A stretch of 64,000 nucleotides of DNA, taken from Planctomycetaceae bacterium (lineage in GTDB: Bacteria; Planctomycetota; Planctomycetia; Planctomycetales; Planctomycetaceae). Below, in pieces: positions 63,625 through 64,000 of the stretch (its first letter is position 1; every line of letters starts with the position of its first letter). The translations under genes were made by a program, and so were the position numbers. Location: assembly GCA_014762625.1 (NCBI GenBank), contig JABURQ010000073.1, positions 27,741 through 91,740 on the forward strand, given 5' to 3'. The notes beneath the pieces are model-generated. The model saw nothing but the letters and a program-made list of their open reading frames with translations. It was not told where the DNA came from and ran no database searches.

Positions 63625-64000
63625 CGAGATCTGGAATTCAAATAAGAAGTTTTCCGGAGACGCAAAATATTGTAGAGGTTTGTTTCGCACGGTGGCGCGG
63701 AGAAAGAAGAGAGTGGATGATCTGGCGTGAGCTTTGAGCCTCGTGGGCAAGCACGTGGATCTGATTCCTTTGATAACCACGAATTTCGCGGATGACTCGT
63801 ATGAGATTCCAGCCGCGTTCGTAAGAACACAGGGGGGGTTAAGACTCGCGCCAAGCCGCAAAGTCGCCAAGAGAGAAAATGTGTGTGCCGCTGCTGGCTC
63901 GCCCAGCAGCGCATTTGATGATGAAGAAAAAGGGAAGTCTGATCGTACGATATTTCACTCTCGCTTAACCCTCCACCAGAATGGGGGAGGGTTAAGCGAG
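63625..64000. other. Repeat-rich intergenic tail
   Basis: After the lhr stop there is no acceptable gene in 376 bases. The stretch AACCACGAATTTCGCGGATG (63774-63793) and the CGCCAAG / AAAGTCGCCAAG pieces (63847-63872) resemble dispersed intergenic repeats of bacteria. Two hairpins follow: CGCTGCTGG / CCAGCAGCG (63889-63911) and CTCGCTTAACCCTCC / GGAGGGTTAAGCGAG (63960-64000). The window ends on the last one. Confidence 0.6.
63960..64000. repeat. Perfect 15+15 inverted repeat at window end
   Basis: CTCGCTTAACCCTCC (63960-63974) and GGAGGGTTAAGCGAG (63986-64000) are perfectly complementary with an 11-base loop. No T run follows within the window, so it may be a REP-type element rather than the lhr terminator. 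Confidence 0.6.

Overview
The window is a stretch of a planctomycete chromosome, most likely from the order Planctomycetales. The marker families are a DUF1559 pseudopilin-like protein with its small lipoprotein, three DUF1501 proteins, two DUF1549/DUF1553 proteins with planctomycete cytochrome c domains, ASPIC/UnbV-FG-GAP proteins, a type I sulfatase, a Tat-exported Gfo/Idh/MocA protein and subunits of formylmethanofuran dehydrogenase. I see no phage, plasmid, CRISPR or rRNA. One tRNA gene, tRNA-Pro(CGG), is present. Nearly all genes look intact. Base composition looks even throughout, judged by eye.

Layout. 0-1.8 kb: tail of an ASPIC/UnbV protein, then DUF1559 and a 57-residue lipoprotein. 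1.8-6.2 kb (minus): zinc-ribbon membrane protein, amidase and sialate O-acetylesterase, closely packed. 6.6-9.2 kb: FHA-like coiled-coil protein and a polytopic membrane protein. 9.2-14.4 kb: SDR oxidoreductase, then ATP-grasp, enolase-superfamily and sulfatase genes in a row. 14.4-16.0 kb (minus): a two-gene operon of a DUF692/MNIO oxidase and a DUF2063-like partner. 16.4-28.6 kb (minus): pilT, hisF, a PL10-like lyase, mgtE, rpsI-rplM, hisB, hisC, xseA-xseB and a large ABC-2 permease. 28.8-32.6 kb (minus): an exporter-type transmembrane protein with no ATPase domain, overlapping a TPR/ASPIC giant. 32.8-34.5 kb: fwdD-fwdB, then the tRNA. 35-39.6 kb: secreted unknown, Gfo/Idh/MocA protein, and a SulP transporter behind a hairpin-rich 738-base gap. 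39.9-43.3 kb: an exported KatG divergent from OxyR. 43.5-58.3 kb: the exported DUF1501 / cytochrome c / DUF1549-DUF1553 group with an EF-hand esterase and unknown secreted proteins. 58.3-64 kb: a RAYT transposase between REP palindromes, a 1505-residue Lhr helicase carrying an in-frame palindromic insertion, and an intergenic tail full of repeats.

How the parts fit. The his, ribosomal, xse and mgtE genes are housekeeping. The DUF1549/DUF1553 and DUF1501 pairs, sulfatase, sialate esterase and PL10-like lyase fit the polysaccharide-degrading life of planctomycetes, although the DUF roles are unproven. fwdD-fwdB belongs to the tetrahydromethanopterin/methanofuran C1 pathway. The most notable points are the MNIO operon with no visible precursor peptide, an FwdB that keeps its Fe-S and metal-ligand cysteines next to a separate FwdD, the REP-flanked RAYT, the palindromic element translated inside lhr, and two hairpin-rich intergenic regions.
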